From contig NZ_DAXW01000016.1 of NCBI RefSeq assembly GCF_002506585.1, forward strand, positions 113,510 to 177,509: a stretch of DNA of 64,000 nt, written 5' to 3'. This DNA comes from Methanoculleus sp. UBA430. Lineage in GTDB: Archaea > Halobacteriota > Methanomicrobia > Methanomicrobiales > Methanoculleaceae. Positions 51,039 through 61,235 of this stretch are shown here, piece after piece (the stretch's first letter is position 1; each line of letters starts with the position of its first letter). Made by a program: the position numbers and the translations under genes. The notes beneath the pieces are model-generated. The model saw only the letters and a program-made list of their open reading frames with translations, ran no database searches and was not told the DNA's origin.

Positions 51039-53816
51039 CTATTCTATCACAATCGCCGGCTTGAAGGGCAGGGCCCCCGACGCCTTCGGGTGCGTGCTCG
51101 CTTCGGCGTTCTGGACCGTCACCGGCACGCCGAACTCATGCTCCAGGAACGAGCGAGCGCCCTCGAGGACTGCCTGTTCGTCGAGGCTGGAGGCCGCGAA
51201 CTGCTTCACGAGTTCGGGCGGGAGTTTCAGGACGAGCTTCGTGATCTGCTTCGCCGCATCCGTCGCCTCGCGGCCGCGCTTGCGCATTCCATCGTTCTGC
51301 ATGATCTCGCGCATCACCCTCGTCTTGTCGGCCGAGGCCGCGATGATCCGGAAGGCCTCGTGTTTCCAGGCGGGGGCGACGAAGAGGCTGATGGACGCGG
51401 GCTCCATCGGGATGAGTTTCACGATCGACTCGATATCTTCGACCGTCCGTGCGAGGAGTTCCTCGGCAAGTTCGATCTCCGGATTGACCCGGCACTCGTC
51501 CACCTCCGGCCAGGGGGCAAAGGAGACCATGCCTTCCCCGCCGATATCGCTCCAGAGCGACTCGCAGGTGAAGGGGATGATGGGGGCGAGCAGCCGCACC
51601 CATGTGCGGCAGAGATCCTGCATCACGGCCCCGCCGGTTGCGCCCTCGGGAAGGCGGCGACGGTACCACTTCAGGTCGGCCTCCACGCCGAAGAACGCTT
51701 CCTGCAGTGCCTGCCGGGTCTGGAACGAGTCGAGTGCAGTGGTCGTGCTCTCGATGCGGCGCTGAAGCCTGCTCGCGAGCCAGGCATCGATATCGGAGGC
51801 GTCTTGGACCCCTCTAGCTTCATCGACCGTGTTCCAGAACCGCTCGATCTGCTTTCTTGTCGACGAGACGAGTTCGTTTCGCCAGTCAAAATCCTGCCAG
51901 GGTTCCGCGCTCCCGACAAGGAACATCCTGACGGTATCGGCACCGAACTCCTCCACGGCGTCCTCGAGCAGGAAGACGTTTCCTTTGCTCGAAGACATCT
52001 TCGCCCCGTTCAAGAGGCCCATCCCGAAGACCACCATGCCCCTCGGCTGCAGTTCCGCCGGGAAGACGGCCCGGTGGTGGAAGAGCTGGAACGTGAGGTG
52101 GTTTGAGATGAGGTCCTTAGCCGAGAACCGGTAGTCGTAGGGGTACCAGTAGAGGAACTCGCTCCTGAGGCGGTCGAGAGTCTCCCGGTCAACGGTCTCG
52201 GGGTTCCCCTCGCCCTTGAAGATGTACTCGAAGACCTCCGGGGTCAGGTTCTCCGGCGGGATGGCTTTTAAGTGGTGGGCGATCGTGTAGTAGGCCATGT
52301 AGACTGTCGAGTCCGAGAGCGGCTCGATGATCCAGGTCGGGTCCCAGGGGAGTTTCGTGCCGAGCCCCACCCGCCGGGTGCAGGCCCAGTCCTTCAGCCA
52401 GTCGACCGTCCGGTCGAACTCGGTTCGCACCTCGGGCGGGACGAGCGCCATCTGCTCGAGCTGGGTCTTCACCTGCTCCTTCCAGCACGGGTCGCTGTAC
52501 TCCAGGAACCACTGGTCGTGGAGGATCTTCACATAGACCCTGCCGCCGCACCGGCAGATCACCTGGCGGTTGTCGAACTCGTACATCGGGATGGAGCCGT
52601 AGCGCTCCATCATCAGCGCCGCTACATCGTCCCGGGCCTCTCGCACCGGTTTGCCGCCGTACTTCTCAAAGACCTTCCCGCGGGAGAACTCGGCGCTGTA
52701 GATCTCCTGGGTGAGCGCCTCCATCCCGGGGTCGTTCTGGTCGCGGATGCCTGCCCGCTCGACCGCGTCCTTCGCCGGGATCTCGCCGTAGCCATCGACG
52801 GAGATGAGCGGGACCGGCCGAATGGCCGTGTACTTCCCCTGCTGCTGCAGGTCGCGGAGCGCAATGTAGTCGAAGGGTGCGTGAGCGGGGACGCTCATGA
52901 CGATGCCGGTCCCCATGTCGGGGTCGACGAACGTTGCCGGCAGGACCGGGACCTCGCCGGAGAGGGGGTGCGAGACCATCTGGTCGATGAACGCGGTCCC
53001 CGGGATCTCCTCGGTCACCAGAACCTCGTGGTCCTGCAGGGCGAGTTTCCCTGCCGCCTCCCTGCTCAGGATCCACTCCTCGCCGTCTACCATCGTCCGC
53101 ACGTAGGTGACGTCCGGGTTCACCCAGAGGTTCGTCACGCCGTAGACCGTCTCGGGCCGGAGAGTCGCGCACGGGACCCGGGCATCGCCCCAGGAAAAGA
53201 CGACCAGGGTGAACCTGATGATCTCGGCCTTCTCGCCCTCGAGCAGGTCGTGGTCGCCGACCGGGTTCTCGCACTGGGGGCAGTACTTGACCGGGTGGGC
53301 ACCCTTGACGACGTGCTCCTCCTCGTGCAGGTGCGCGTATTGCCATTCGATGAACTTGCTGTACTGGGGATCGACGGTGATGAACCGCCGCCGCCAGTCA
53401 ATCGAGAGCCCGCACTTCTGCATCACCCGCTGGTACTCCTCCGAGAAGTAGCGGACGATCTCCATCGGGTTGATGAATCGGTCCAGGATGTCCTGCGACA
53501 CCCGGTAGAGGTCGCGGTAGAGCCCGATCGTCTTCGCATCACCGTTTGCGATCCTCTTTGAGATCCCGATGACCGGGGTGCCGGTGACATGGAATGCCAT
53601 CGGGAAGAGGACCTGTCTCCCCTTCATCCGCTGGTACCGGGCGATGACGTCCGGGACAATATAGGTCCGCCCGTGCCCGACGTGCATCGCCCCGCTTGGG
53701 TAGGGGAATGCCACGGTCAGGTAATACTTCTCCTTCTCAGCCGGATCGGCCTCGAACGCGTGCTCCCACCGGGCGCTCCATTCCCGTTCGTTACTCCGCA
53801 TGTCCAGTCCGCTCAC
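51039..53816 (-). CDS. leuS: Leucyl-tRNA synthetase (archaeal type)
   Basis: 925 residues. Class I motif FPYPSGAMHVGHGRTYIVPD near residue 37, editing domain in the middle (CATLRPETVYGVTNLWVNP), KMSKS loop as GAKMSSSKGNVFLLEDA near 608, then anticodon and C-terminal domains. The length is typical of archaeal LeuRS. Charges tRNA-Leu. Located 42 nt downstream of the PIN/KH ATPase, possibly in the same transcript. Confidence 0.96.
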   Translation of the reverse strand: MSGLDMRSNEREWSARWEHAFEADPAEKEKYYLTVAFPYPSGAMHVGHGRTYIVPDVIARYQRMKGRQVLFPMAFHVTGTPVIGISKRIANGDAKTIGLYRDLYRVSQDILDRFINPMEIVRYFSEEYQRVMQKCGLSIDWRRRFITVDPQYSKFIEWQYAHLHEEEHVVKGAHPVKYCPQCENPVGDHDLLEGEKAEIIRFTLVVFSWGDARVPCATLRPETVYGVTNLWVNPDVTYVRTMVDGEEWILSREAAGKLALQDHEVLVTEEIPGTAFIDQMVSHPLSGEVPVLPATFVDPDMGTGIVMSVPAHAPFDYIALRDLQQQGKYTAIRPVPLISVDGYGEIPAKDAVERAGIRDQNDPGMEALTQEIYSAEFSRGKVFEKYGGKPVREARDDVAALMMERYGSIPMYEFDNRQVICRCGGRVYVKILHDQWFLEYSDPCWKEQVKTQLEQMALVPPEVRTEFDRTVDWLKDWACTRRVGLGTKLPWDPTWIIEPLSDSTVYMAYYTIAHHLKAIPPENLTPEVFEYIFKGEGNPETVDRETLDRLRSEFLYWYPYDYRFSAKDLISNHLTFQLFHHRAVFPAELQPRGMVVFGMGLLNGAKMSSSKGNVFLLEDAVEEFGADTVRMFLVGSAEPWQDFDWRNELVSSTRKQIERFWNTVDEARGVQDASDIDAWLASRLQRRIESTTTALDSFQTRQALQEAFFGVEADLKWYRRRLPEGATGGAVMQDLCRTWVRLLAPIIPFTCESLWSDIGGEGMVSFAPWPEVDECRVNPEIELAEELLARTVEDIESIVKLIPMEPASISLFVAPAWKHEAFRIIAASADKTRVMREIMQNDGMRKRGREATDAAKQITKLVLKLPPELVKQFAASSLDEQAVLEGARSFLEHEFGVPVTVQNAEASTHPKASGALPFKPAIVIE

Positions 53817-53858
53817 TCTACGCCTCCTGATCTTGGTTCAATCATCTTCCAGTTCGCC

Positions 53859-55748
53859 TCACACCGGCCGCAGCCGGATCGTCTCGCCCTCATTGTAGCG
53901 CTTGATCATCTCCTGGGCGATCGTGCTGTTCTTGGCGAGGAGGATATCGCCCTCCTCGTTCACCGTAGCCGTGAAGAGATATTCTTTCCCGGCGAAGACA
54001 TCGACGATCTTCCCCTTGTTCTCAAGAGAGACGATCGTCAGTTGCTTTCGATCGAGGCGGATCTTGATGCCGCCGGCAAGTTGCATCTCCTCCTCGACGG
54101 GCTTCTGCACCTCAAGCTCGCTCCTCGGCCTGATGTCGATACCGATACCAAGTTTGCTCACGATTGCAGAGACGTTCTTTCCGCCTTTTCCGATCGCTGC
54201 CGGGACATCCTTGTCCTCGATGTAGACGACGGCTTTGTTGTCGCTGATGATCCGGACCTCGACCGGTCCTGTCGTATACCGCCCGATCTCGCGCTGAACT
54301 TCCTTCTCGGCAACCTTCCAGGAGACGTTCTCTTCGGGCTTTGCTGCCGTTGCGGCGGTGGGCGGGGCCTCCGTAACGGTTGGGGGCGCCTCAACGTCTT
54401 TTTTGCTGACCGGCATCACCAGGGTCTCTCCCTCGTAGCGGAAGATCTCGATCTCGGGCTCCCGGCGTGAGTGTTCGTAGACGACGATCACCGGGCGGAT
54501 GTGGGTATCCCCGGGCATCCCCTCCGGGGTCTTGACCGTCAGTTCAAGGTCGTAAATCTTCGTGATCGCGCCCTCGGCGACATAGATGATGGTATTGATG
54601 ATCTGGGGCAGGACGCTGTAGCCAACGCGGTCGCAGAACCGCTGGAGGCAGTCATGCACCTCCATGGCATGCACCACCCCGACCATGCCCATCCCTGCAA
54701 GGCGCATATCGGCGTAAATGCCGAAGTCCTCGTTCTTCCGGATCTCATCGAAGACGACGTAGTCGGGCCGGACGAGCAGGAGGGCTTCGGCAGTGTTTGC
54801 CATGCTGCCGTCGAGGGCCGTGTACTGGGTGATGTGGTCGGGTACCTGCAGGTCCCGCGGTGCCTCCATTGTCTTGACGATGAAGTCGTGGTCGGCAAGG
54901 AATGTCGCAAGGCTCTGGGCGAGCGTGGTCTTCCCCGCTCCCGGGGGTCCTGCTATCAGGACCCCACGACGGTTCCCGAGGATCCGCTTCTTGATCTCCG
55001 GCGCCATGTCGTAATCGTCGAGCGAGAGGTCTACGAGTGGTCGTACTGCCGTGATCTCCATGCCGTCCGAGAACGGTCGCCGGGCGATCGATATCCGGAG
55101 CGACCCGATCTGGACGACCGTGATCCCCCGCTTCTCGAGCTCGATAAAGCCGTCCGGATCACGTTTTGCCCGCTCGAGGAGTTCCTGGGCCATGGACCGG
55201 AGCTCGTACTCGTTCATCGGCGCATCCCGGAGGGTGACCAGGCGGGTATCCCCGAGTTTTCCAATCTTTGCCACCGGCGGGGCCCGCTCTTTGAGGGTGA
55301 TCGCGATCGTCTCCTCATCGAAGTACTGGTCGATCGAGAGCGGCGAGAAGTCCCCGATCTGCGGTCGTAAGTAGGTGACGTCAAGTCCCTTTGCCTTTGC
55401 CACCTCTGCCTGCACAAGGTCGCTCGTGATGAACCGGGCGTCATGGAGGAGGGCGACGTTCCTGATCAGGGCGTCGATCTCGCCGCCGCTCGAGAGTTTT
55501 ACCTGGTCAAGGCTCGGACGCTCTCCGGAGAACTGGAGTTCTATGATAGTATCCTCCGACATCCGAAAGAGCTCCTGGAGTTCGGTCAGACCGGAAAACC
55601 CTATCTCCCTTCCCTGATTTGCCTGGGCCTCCAGTTCGGCGACGACGGCTTCCGGTATGATTATTGTTGCGCCCTTATATTCTCCTGTTTTTATCATCGA
55701 TGTTATGCGCCCGTCTATCACGACGCTGGTATCGGGTACAATTTTCAT
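53859..55748 (-). CDS. PINc/VapC-KH domain ATPase
   Basis: 629 residues in three parts. An N-terminal PIN domain (about 1-130) with VPDTSVVIDGR. A GspE-like ATPase (about 220-450) with the Walker A GVLIAGPPGAGKTTLAQSL near 267 and VVFDEIRKNEDF. A KH RNA-binding domain (about 500-580) with VPAAIGKGGKNVSAIVSKLG. This is a conserved archaeal family thought to act on RNA, possibly as an ATP-driven nuclease; not proven. Followed by leuS; the start is close to hisI. Confidence 0.92.
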   Translation of the reverse strand: MKIVPDTSVVIDGRITSMIKTGEYKGATIIIPEAVVAELEAQANQGREIGFSGLTELQELFRMSEDTIIELQFSGERPSLDQVKLSSGGEIDALIRNVALLHDARFITSDLVQAEVAKAKGLDVTYLRPQIGDFSPLSIDQYFDEETIAITLKERAPPVAKIGKLGDTRLVTLRDAPMNEYELRSMAQELLERAKRDPDGFIELEKRGITVVQIGSLRISIARRPFSDGMEITAVRPLVDLSLDDYDMAPEIKKRILGNRRGVLIAGPPGAGKTTLAQSLATFLADHDFIVKTMEAPRDLQVPDHITQYTALDGSMANTAEALLLVRPDYVVFDEIRKNEDFGIYADMRLAGMGMVGVVHAMEVHDCLQRFCDRVGYSVLPQIINTIIYVAEGAITKIYDLELTVKTPEGMPGDTHIRPVIVVYEHSRREPEIEIFRYEGETLVMPVSKKDVEAPPTVTEAPPTAATAAKPEENVSWKVAEKEVQREIGRYTTGPVEVRIISDNKAVVYIEDKDVPAAIGKGGKNVSAIVSKLGIGIDIRPRSELEVQKPVEEEMQLAGGIKIRLDRKQLTIVSLENKGKIVDVFAGKEYLFTATVNEEGDILLAKNSTIAQEMIKRYNEGETIRLRPV

Positions 55749-55771
55749 AAAAAATCACCATAGTAATGAGG

Positions 55772-56137
55772 TCATTCACCCTTATTAGCGTATACCTTCT
55801 CCGGATCAAAGACGATTCCGGCGATCTCTTCCCCTTCGATCGTTCGGTAGAAACATGAGGCATGGCCGGTATGGCAGGCAGCTCCGGTCTGTTCTACTTC
55901 ATAGAGGACCGCATCCGCATCGCAGTCGACGAGCACCCGGCAGACCCGCTGAAAGTGCCCGCTTTCTTCTCCTTTCTTCCAGAGTTTCTGCCTGCTTCTG
56001 CTGTAGTAATGCGCGTATCCGGTGGTCCGGGTGAGTTCCAGTGCTTCGGTGTTTGCGTAGGCAAGCATCAGGACCTCACAAGTTCGCTTCTCCTGCACAA
56101 TGACAGGAACCAGTCCGTCTTTAAATTGTATCTTCAT
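55772..56137 (-). CDS. hisI: Phosphoribosyl-AMP cyclohydrolase
   Basis: 121 residues. HisI motifs: EVLMLAYANTEALELT, YYSRSRQKLWKKGEESGHFQ, Mg-binding DCDADAVL and the zinc ligands TGAACHTGHASCFYR. It opens the adenine ring of PR-AMP, the third step of histidine synthesis. The HisE domain is not fused; no other his gene is adjacent. Length is typical of the stand-alone enzyme. Confidence 0.95.
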   Translation of the reverse strand: MKIQFKDGLVPVIVQEKRTCEVLMLAYANTEALELTRTTGYAHYYSRSRQKLWKKGEESGHFQRVCRVLVDCDADAVLYEVEQTGAACHTGHASCFYRTIEGEEIAGIVFDPEKVYANKGE

Positions 56138-56143
56138 ATTGGT

Positions 56144-56947
56144 TCACATTCCTGCTAGAGTCTTCATAATAACAAAGAGGATATCTCCTACGAGTAATGC
56201 AGCCAGGAATCCCGCCGTAATTGGTATGATGAATGGAATACCGTAAGATATCCAGACCCTGCCGGCCTTCCGGTAGAGGGCAAGTTCCTCCTGGTAATCT
56301 TCGGGGTGCAGCCTGAGATCTTTCGTGTATAGTCGCCGCTCCCCCCGTACGATGCGCTTAAGCGACTCGGTAAACCCGACGAACCGCCTGACCAGCTTGC
56401 CGTCCTCTTCCTCGATATCCTCCATGACAAAACCGAATTCATTCTGGATCGACTTTCCGTCGACGGGAAAGCCGGTGAAGAGGCAGGATGGCGGGGCCCG
56501 GTTGCCCTCGATCAGGTTCTTTGCGAGTATTGCAACCGGTGCCGCGATGTTGATGAGCACGGCGTTCGTCAGCACCGTAAACGGGAAGAATCCGAGGGGC
56601 GAGGCACCGAAGTAAGGTTCGATCGGGAAGAACGGGAGGCAGGCGGTGATGATGATGAGAGCGTACGCATCTGCTCCTCCAAAGAGGTTTGCGGCCTGGA
56701 AGATGTAGAAAAATCCGCAGAAGACCGCGACCAGAAGAAGGTACCCCGCTGCCGTTCGCCAGTCTGCGAGGAGGGTCAGTCCATATACCCAGACGGCGGC
56801 CGGAATCGCGATCGCGAGTGCAGGACGCCAGGTCCTGTGGGGCACCCGCCGCTCTCTTGCATCCAGGATCGACGCGTAGATGAGCGTGACCCCTATCGCA
56901 GCCGCTGCAACCATGAGCGGGACAACTACCACGGGCGGAAGAATCAT
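56144..56947 (-). CDS. Prepilin/preflagellin peptidase (A24 family)
   Basis: About 268 residues from the Met at 56947 (MILPPVVVVPLMV); a Met 27 codons upstream at 57028 is possible. The two catalytic Asp are in the A24 motifs: SILDARERRVPHRTW after the first helix and LFGGADAYALIII (GGAD). About six membrane helices, with a soluble region around 170-240. It would cut the leader of type IV pilins such as that at 47.4 kb. It is divergent from the pilus ATPase operon. Confidence 0.9.
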   Translation of the reverse strand: MILPPVVVVPLMVAAAAIGVTLIYASILDARERRVPHRTWRPALAIAIPAAVWVYGLTLLADWRTAAGYLLLVAVFCGFFYIFQAANLFGGADAYALIIITACLPFFPIEPYFGASPLGFFPFTVLTNAVLINIAAPVAILAKNLIEGNRAPPSCLFTGFPVDGKSIQNEFGFVMEDIEEEDGKLVRRFVGFTESLKRIVRGERRLYTKDLRLHPEDYQEELALYRKAGRVWISYGIPFIIPITAGFLAALLVGDILFVIMKTLAGM

Positions 56948-57028
56948 GGGCCAGTACTCTATCCACCTTTCATCTCTTATTTCTGGCGATCTTTTTTTAT
57001 CCAGAATCGCTTCCGTTTCGGCGCGCAT

Positions 57029-57302
57029 TCGCCGGACAGGGTCTTCTATGATGTTATCCTGGGTTTGGGCGTCCCTGGGTTAGCTCTTTCTGCGATCGGT
57101 GCTTTTCCTGAAACCCCTTGATTTCGTGAGATTTATGCCAGCAAATGGGCTCTTTCAGGTTCCCGGATGCGACACTTTCAATCAAACATTTACTCGAATG
57201 GAGATCGGGCTACCATAAGGTATTAATAATAGTATAGTGATGAGGTATACTGTGGCAGGGGGTAAAAATCCCCTTTCCTGCATAATAATACCATACCTGA
57301 AG
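57029..57302. other. Regulatory gap before the pilus operon
   Basis: 274 bases between divergent genes. The right part is AT-rich: TAAGGTATTAATAATAGTATAG (57214-57235) holds TATA-like candidates for the operon to the right. Nothing else recognised. Confidence 0.45.
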
Positions 57303-57947
57303 ATGTGCATGGACATAAACGACCTTTTGGACGAGATCCTCCTACAGTCGACGTATGAGGGGCGTTTTACTCTTGACGAGTTGTTACACCACAACGCCGT
57401 TCATCCTCCGACCGGTATCGGGGTCTTCAAAGCGAAGACGCATACGTCTTTCCTGGTTCTCCTCGGGGGCGAACCGGACGGCGCCATATTTGTCGATGAG
57501 AAGGGAACACTCTTTGGCGACGCGGCGGTCCTGCGCCTTACCGGGGGGGAGGAGTTCGAACTCCATCTGGTGGCGCCGCAGATCGTCGACGCGCTGGTAT
57601 CACGGTGCCGGGTCTTCGAGAAGAGCCACCTGAGGAAGAACGGCCGCCTTGACATCCCGACCATCGGCACGCCTACCCGGCAGCGGGTAGGGGTGCTCTG
57701 CCTGACCGTGCGCGACAGCCGGGCACCCCTCGCCGGAGCCCACGTCTCGATCCGGAAAGGAAAACTGGTCATCACAAGTGATGTGACGGATTCCGGTGGA
57801 AGGGTCTGCTTCCGGCTACTGAATGGGCGCTATATGTGCGTGGTCTCGGATAGAATCGGAGAGCGGACGCGGCGTATCATCGAATTCCATGATCCTCAGG
57901 TAGAAACGTGCGTTGATATTGGGGGCACAGAGGATGAGAGCACATGA
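57303..57947 (+). CDS. Accessory protein of the pilus operon, with C-terminal beta-sandwich
   Basis: About 214 residues from ATG 57303 (MCMDINDLLDEILLQ); an upstream Met at 57237 is weaker. Residues about 20-125 form an unrecognised domain (GIGVFKAKTHTSFLVLLGGE, GAIFVDEKGTLFGD). Residues about 130-200 resemble a carboxypeptidase-regulatory-like beta-sandwich (LTVRDSRAPLAGAHVSIRKG, DVTDSGGRVCFRLLNGRY). No signal peptide. Its 3' end overlaps the ATPase gene by 14 nt, tying it to the operon. Exact role unknown. Confidence 0.75.
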   Translation: MCMDINDLLDEILLQSTYEGRFTLDELLHHNAVHPPTGIGVFKAKTHTSFLVLLGGEPDGAIFVDEKGTLFGDAAVLRLTGGEEFELHLVAPQIVDALVSRCRVFEKSHLRKNGRLDIPTIGTPTRQRVGVLCLTVRDSRAPLAGAHVSIRKGKLVITSDVTDSGGRVCFRLLNGRYMCVVSDRIGERTRRIIEFHDPQVETCVDIGGTEDEST

Positions 57948-60315
57948 GGATGAAGAACGTGAATTGATAGCAGCGGTCAGAAACCTTTTCACACTACCCG
58001 GGAGGCCGGAGGCCGGCAATGGAGATCCCACGAACGGGTCTGATGAAACCGCTCCGCTGTCCCACCCCGACGAGGGGGAGACCCGGGAAGAGGCGGCTCA
58101 GGACACCGATCCTTCCGGTTCCGGCGGAGACGAAGAGCAATCCGAGCCTACCTCAGGGCCGGCGCCGAAGAGGGCGGGCATCCGTTCGCTCATCGACGCG
58201 GTGACGGGATCCGGGAGTACCGAAGACCGGCACGCAGCCGGCGGCGGGGATCCGGTCAGGGCCCTCCTCAACCGGATCGAACGGCGCAGGGTAGAGGCGG
58301 ATGCCGGGGGAGCGCCCCCCCTGCCGGCGGCGGAGGGTATCGAGGCAGGACCGGAGATGCCGGCCATTCTGCCCCGGCAGAATGACTCCTCCGGTATCCT
58401 CAGCCGGATGAAGGGGTGGCGGGAGGCTGACACGCTCGACGTCGATGAGCCCGGGCCTGATGAAGACCTGAACGCCGGCGTGGTCTCGGTCGATGACCTC
58501 GGGAACCTGGCGGACCTGATCCTCCCGAAGAGTGCGACATTCGCGGTCGAGGAACTGAATATCAACCGTGACGACCACCATTTCGACTTTGTCGACAATG
58601 CCCGGGTTGTATCGGAGTTCGACGACCTCTTTGCCAGGACTGTCTCATCCCCTGCATTCGTCGCAGCCGCGGCGCAGGTAGCGATCCCGGCTGAAGAGGG
58701 CGTGCAGCCCCGGTTCGGGTTCCTCAAGAAGTTCCAGTTCCCTGGGGCCGGGGAAGCGATCGAGGAGTACAACTCCACGTTCCATGGGCCGCTTGTCGAT
58801 CTCTCCATGCGCCCGTCGCCGGGGCTGGAGGAGATCGAGCTCTACCCGGTGAACGAGCCGTATGCTTACGTCCGGGTGACCTATGACGGCACGACGCACG
58901 AGTATACCTATCATGTCCTCGAGCCCGTGCTCACGCCTGGAGAACAGGAACTCTTCGGGGAGATCAAGGAGCGCCTCTTTGAGACGCTCGACATCACCAC
59001 CCGCGACCTCACCCGTGAGGCAGCGAGGAAGGCGCTCCGGGACTCGGCAAACACCATCATCGCCGATTATGGGATCCACCTCACGCCGCCCGGGCGGGAG
59101 AAGATTCTGTACCACGTGGAGAAGGAGTTCCTCGGCGACGGCCTGATCGACCCGGTGATGCACGACAAGTACATCGAGGATATCTCCTGCGACGGCGTGA
59201 ACAGCCCGATCTTCGTCTATCACACGACGTATGAGTCGATGAAGACGAGTCTCGTCTATCGGGATGCTGCAGATCTTGACTCGTTTGTCACGAAACTCGC
59301 GCAGCGGGCCGGGAAATACATCTCTATCGCCGAACCGATGCTGGACGCCACGATGAGCGACGGGTCGCGTATCCAGATGACGCTCGGGGCGGAGGTGACC
59401 GCTCACGGTTCGACGTTCACGATCCGGAAGTTCCGGGAAGAGCCCATCACCCCCACAGACCTGATCGAGTGGCACACCTTCTCGCCGCTCGGGATCGCCT
59501 TCATCTGGCTCGCGGTCGAGAACGCCAAGTCCTGCATCTTTGCCGGCGGGACGGCGTCGGGGAAGACGACGACCTTGAACGCCATATCGCTCTTCATCCC
59601 GCCGCTCGCGAAGATCGTCACCCTCGAGGATACCCGCGAGTTAAAGCTCCCTCACCCGAACTGGATCCCAAGCATCACCCGGGACTCGTTCTCGCAGGAC
59701 GGGCGGGGCGAGATCGATATGTACGAACTCCTGCGTGCCGCTCTCCGGCAGCGCCCGGAGTACATCCTGGTCGGCGAGGTCCGTGGCCGCGAGGCCCTGA
59801 CCCTCTTCCAGGCGATGAGCACCGGGCACGTCACTTACGCGACGATGCACGCCGACTCGGTGGCGAGCGCCGTCCACCGCCTGGAGAACCCGCCGATAGA
59901 CGTGCCTCGGAACATGCTCTCGGCGCTCTCCCTGATGTCGATTCAGGTCCAGGCCCGGGTGGGCGGGCAACGGATCCGGCGGAACAAGCAACTCATCGAG
60001 ATCCTGGATATCGACCCCCGGACGAACGAGCTGATCACGAACGAGGTCTTCCGGTGGCACCCGGCAACCGACGAGATCCGCTACTCCGGCAAATCCTACA
60101 TCCTCGAGCAGATCATGGAGGACCGTGGATGGAGCGAGGAGCGGATGCAGGAAGAACTGAAACGGCGGCAGGAGGTGCTCGAATGGATGCGCATCAAGAA
60201 GATCCGATACTTCCGTGACGTGAGCAAGATCCTGGTCTCCTACTTCCGCGACCCCGAGACAGTCATCGAGCGCGTGCGTTCCGACCTCTACGGAGAGGAC
60301 GGTGGCCTGGCATGA
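57934..60315 (+). CDS. Type II/IV secretion-system (pilus) ATPase with long N-terminal extension
   Basis: 793 residues from ATG 57934 (MRAHEDEERE); an upstream Met at 57913 is less likely. The first about 160 residues are acidic, Gly/Pro-rich and likely disordered. The GspE/ArlI-like core follows: DISCDGVNSPIFVYHT, RIQMTLGAEVT, TIRKFREEPIT, Walker A FAGGTASGKTTTLNA near 540, TLEDTRELKLPHPNW, LVGEVRGREALTLFQAMSTGH and HADSVASAVHRLENPP. It powers assembly of a pilus or secretion filament. The stop overlaps the next gene by 4 nt. Confidence 0.93.
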   Translation: MRAHEDEERELIAAVRNLFTLPGRPEAGNGDPTNGSDETAPLSHPDEGETREEAAQDTDPSGSGGDEEQSEPTSGPAPKRAGIRSLIDAVTGSGSTEDRHAAGGGDPVRALLNRIERRRVEADAGGAPPLPAAEGIEAGPEMPAILPRQNDSSGILSRMKGWREADTLDVDEPGPDEDLNAGVVSVDDLGNLADLILPKSATFAVEELNINRDDHHFDFVDNARVVSEFDDLFARTVSSPAFVAAAAQVAIPAEEGVQPRFGFLKKFQFPGAGEAIEEYNSTFHGPLVDLSMRPSPGLEEIELYPVNEPYAYVRVTYDGTTHEYTYHVLEPVLTPGEQELFGEIKERLFETLDITTRDLTREAARKALRDSANTIIADYGIHLTPPGREKILYHVEKEFLGDGLIDPVMHDKYIEDISCDGVNSPIFVYHTTYESMKTSLVYRDAADLDSFVTKLAQRAGKYISIAEPMLDATMSDGSRIQMTLGAEVTAHGSTFTIRKFREEPITPTDLIEWHTFSPLGIAFIWLAVENAKSCIFAGGTASGKTTTLNAISLFIPPLAKIVTLEDTRELKLPHPNWIPSITRDSFSQDGRGEIDMYELLRAALRQRPEYILVGEVRGREALTLFQAMSTGHVTYATMHADSVASAVHRLENPPIDVPRNMLSALSLMSIQVQARVGGQRIRRNKQLIEILDIDPRTNELITNEVFRWHPATDEIRYSGKSYILEQIMEDRGWSEERMQEELKRRQEVLEWMRIKKIRYFRDVSKILVSYFRDPETVIERVRSDLYGEDGGLA

Positions 60316-61235
60316 ACGGTTACGAGCGGTTCTGCTTCAACCTGATCGGCCATGACTTGAAGGGGAAACGGGCGGACTTCATTAAACTCAGGAACGATCT
60401 TGTGGGAGCCCGGATGAATACGCCGTTTGAGGCCTACCTTGCGACCGCGTACGTCTCCTCGATCGTCGTGGGGCTGGTCGCTGCGGTCCTCATCGGGCTC
60501 CTGACCTATCTCTTGCGGGTCCCCGAGATGATCACCTACAAGGGAGCGGTCCCGGAGGTCTTTTACGCGTTAAACGACTACAAGCTCCTGATCGGCACCG
60601 TCGTTATCACGGTCCTCTCCCTCCTGATCTTCGGGGGGATAGCCTACCTGATCTACCTCCTCTATCCCGGCATACGAGCCGGGGAGCGTCGCCGAAATAT
60701 CGAAACCACCCTCCCGTACGCCGTCAACTACGTCACCGCCATGTCCTCGGCGGGGATCACCCCCGACGAGGTCTTCCGGCTGCTCGGTCAGAGCAAGATC
60801 TACGGTGAGAGCGCCGTCGAGGCGCGTTATGTCTCCCGGGAGACCGACTTCTTCGGCAAAGACCTCCTTGATGCCCTGCGGACTGTCTCACAGGCGACGC
60901 CGAGCGAGCGGATGCGGGAGTTCCTGCAGGGGGCTGTTGCGAGTATCTCGAGCGGGAGCAACCTTACGGAGTATTTCCGCTCCAAGGCTCACCAGTATAC
61001 GCTCGAGAATAACCAGCAGCAGAAGACATTCCTTGAGACGCTCGGCCTGATCGCGGAGTCTTATGTCACGGCGATGGTTGCGGGCATGCTCTTTTTGATC
61101 ATCCTGCAGTCGATCATGACGCTCATCTCCGGCGACTCGAATCCGTTCTTCCTCTACATCATCATCTACCTGATCGTGCCGTTCGGGAGCATGATGTTCG
61201 TCATCCTGATCAGTTCCATGACGCCGGAGGTGTGA
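60312..61235 (+). CDS. Type II secretion system F family membrane protein 1
   Basis: 307 residues. T2SSF/TadC-like: about two helices early (AYVSSIVVGLVAAVLIGLLT, YKLLIGTVVITVLSLLIFGG), then the soluble F domain with TTLPYAVNYVTAMSSAGITPDEVFRLLG, and two further helices near the C-terminus. It forms the membrane platform moved by the ATPase. Overlaps both neighbours by 4 nt. Confidence 0.92.
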   Translation: MNGYERFCFNLIGHDLKGKRADFIKLRNDLVGARMNTPFEAYLATAYVSSIVVGLVAAVLIGLLTYLLRVPEMITYKGAVPEVFYALNDYKLLIGTVVITVLSLLIFGGIAYLIYLLYPGIRAGERRRNIETTLPYAVNYVTAMSSAGITPDEVFRLLGQSKIYGESAVEARYVSRETDFFGKDLLDALRTVSQATPSERMREFLQGAVASISSGSNLTEYFRSKAHQYTLENNQQQKTFLETLGLIAESYVTAMVAGMLFLIILQSIMTLISGDSNPFFLYIIIYLIVPFGSMMFVILISSMTPEV

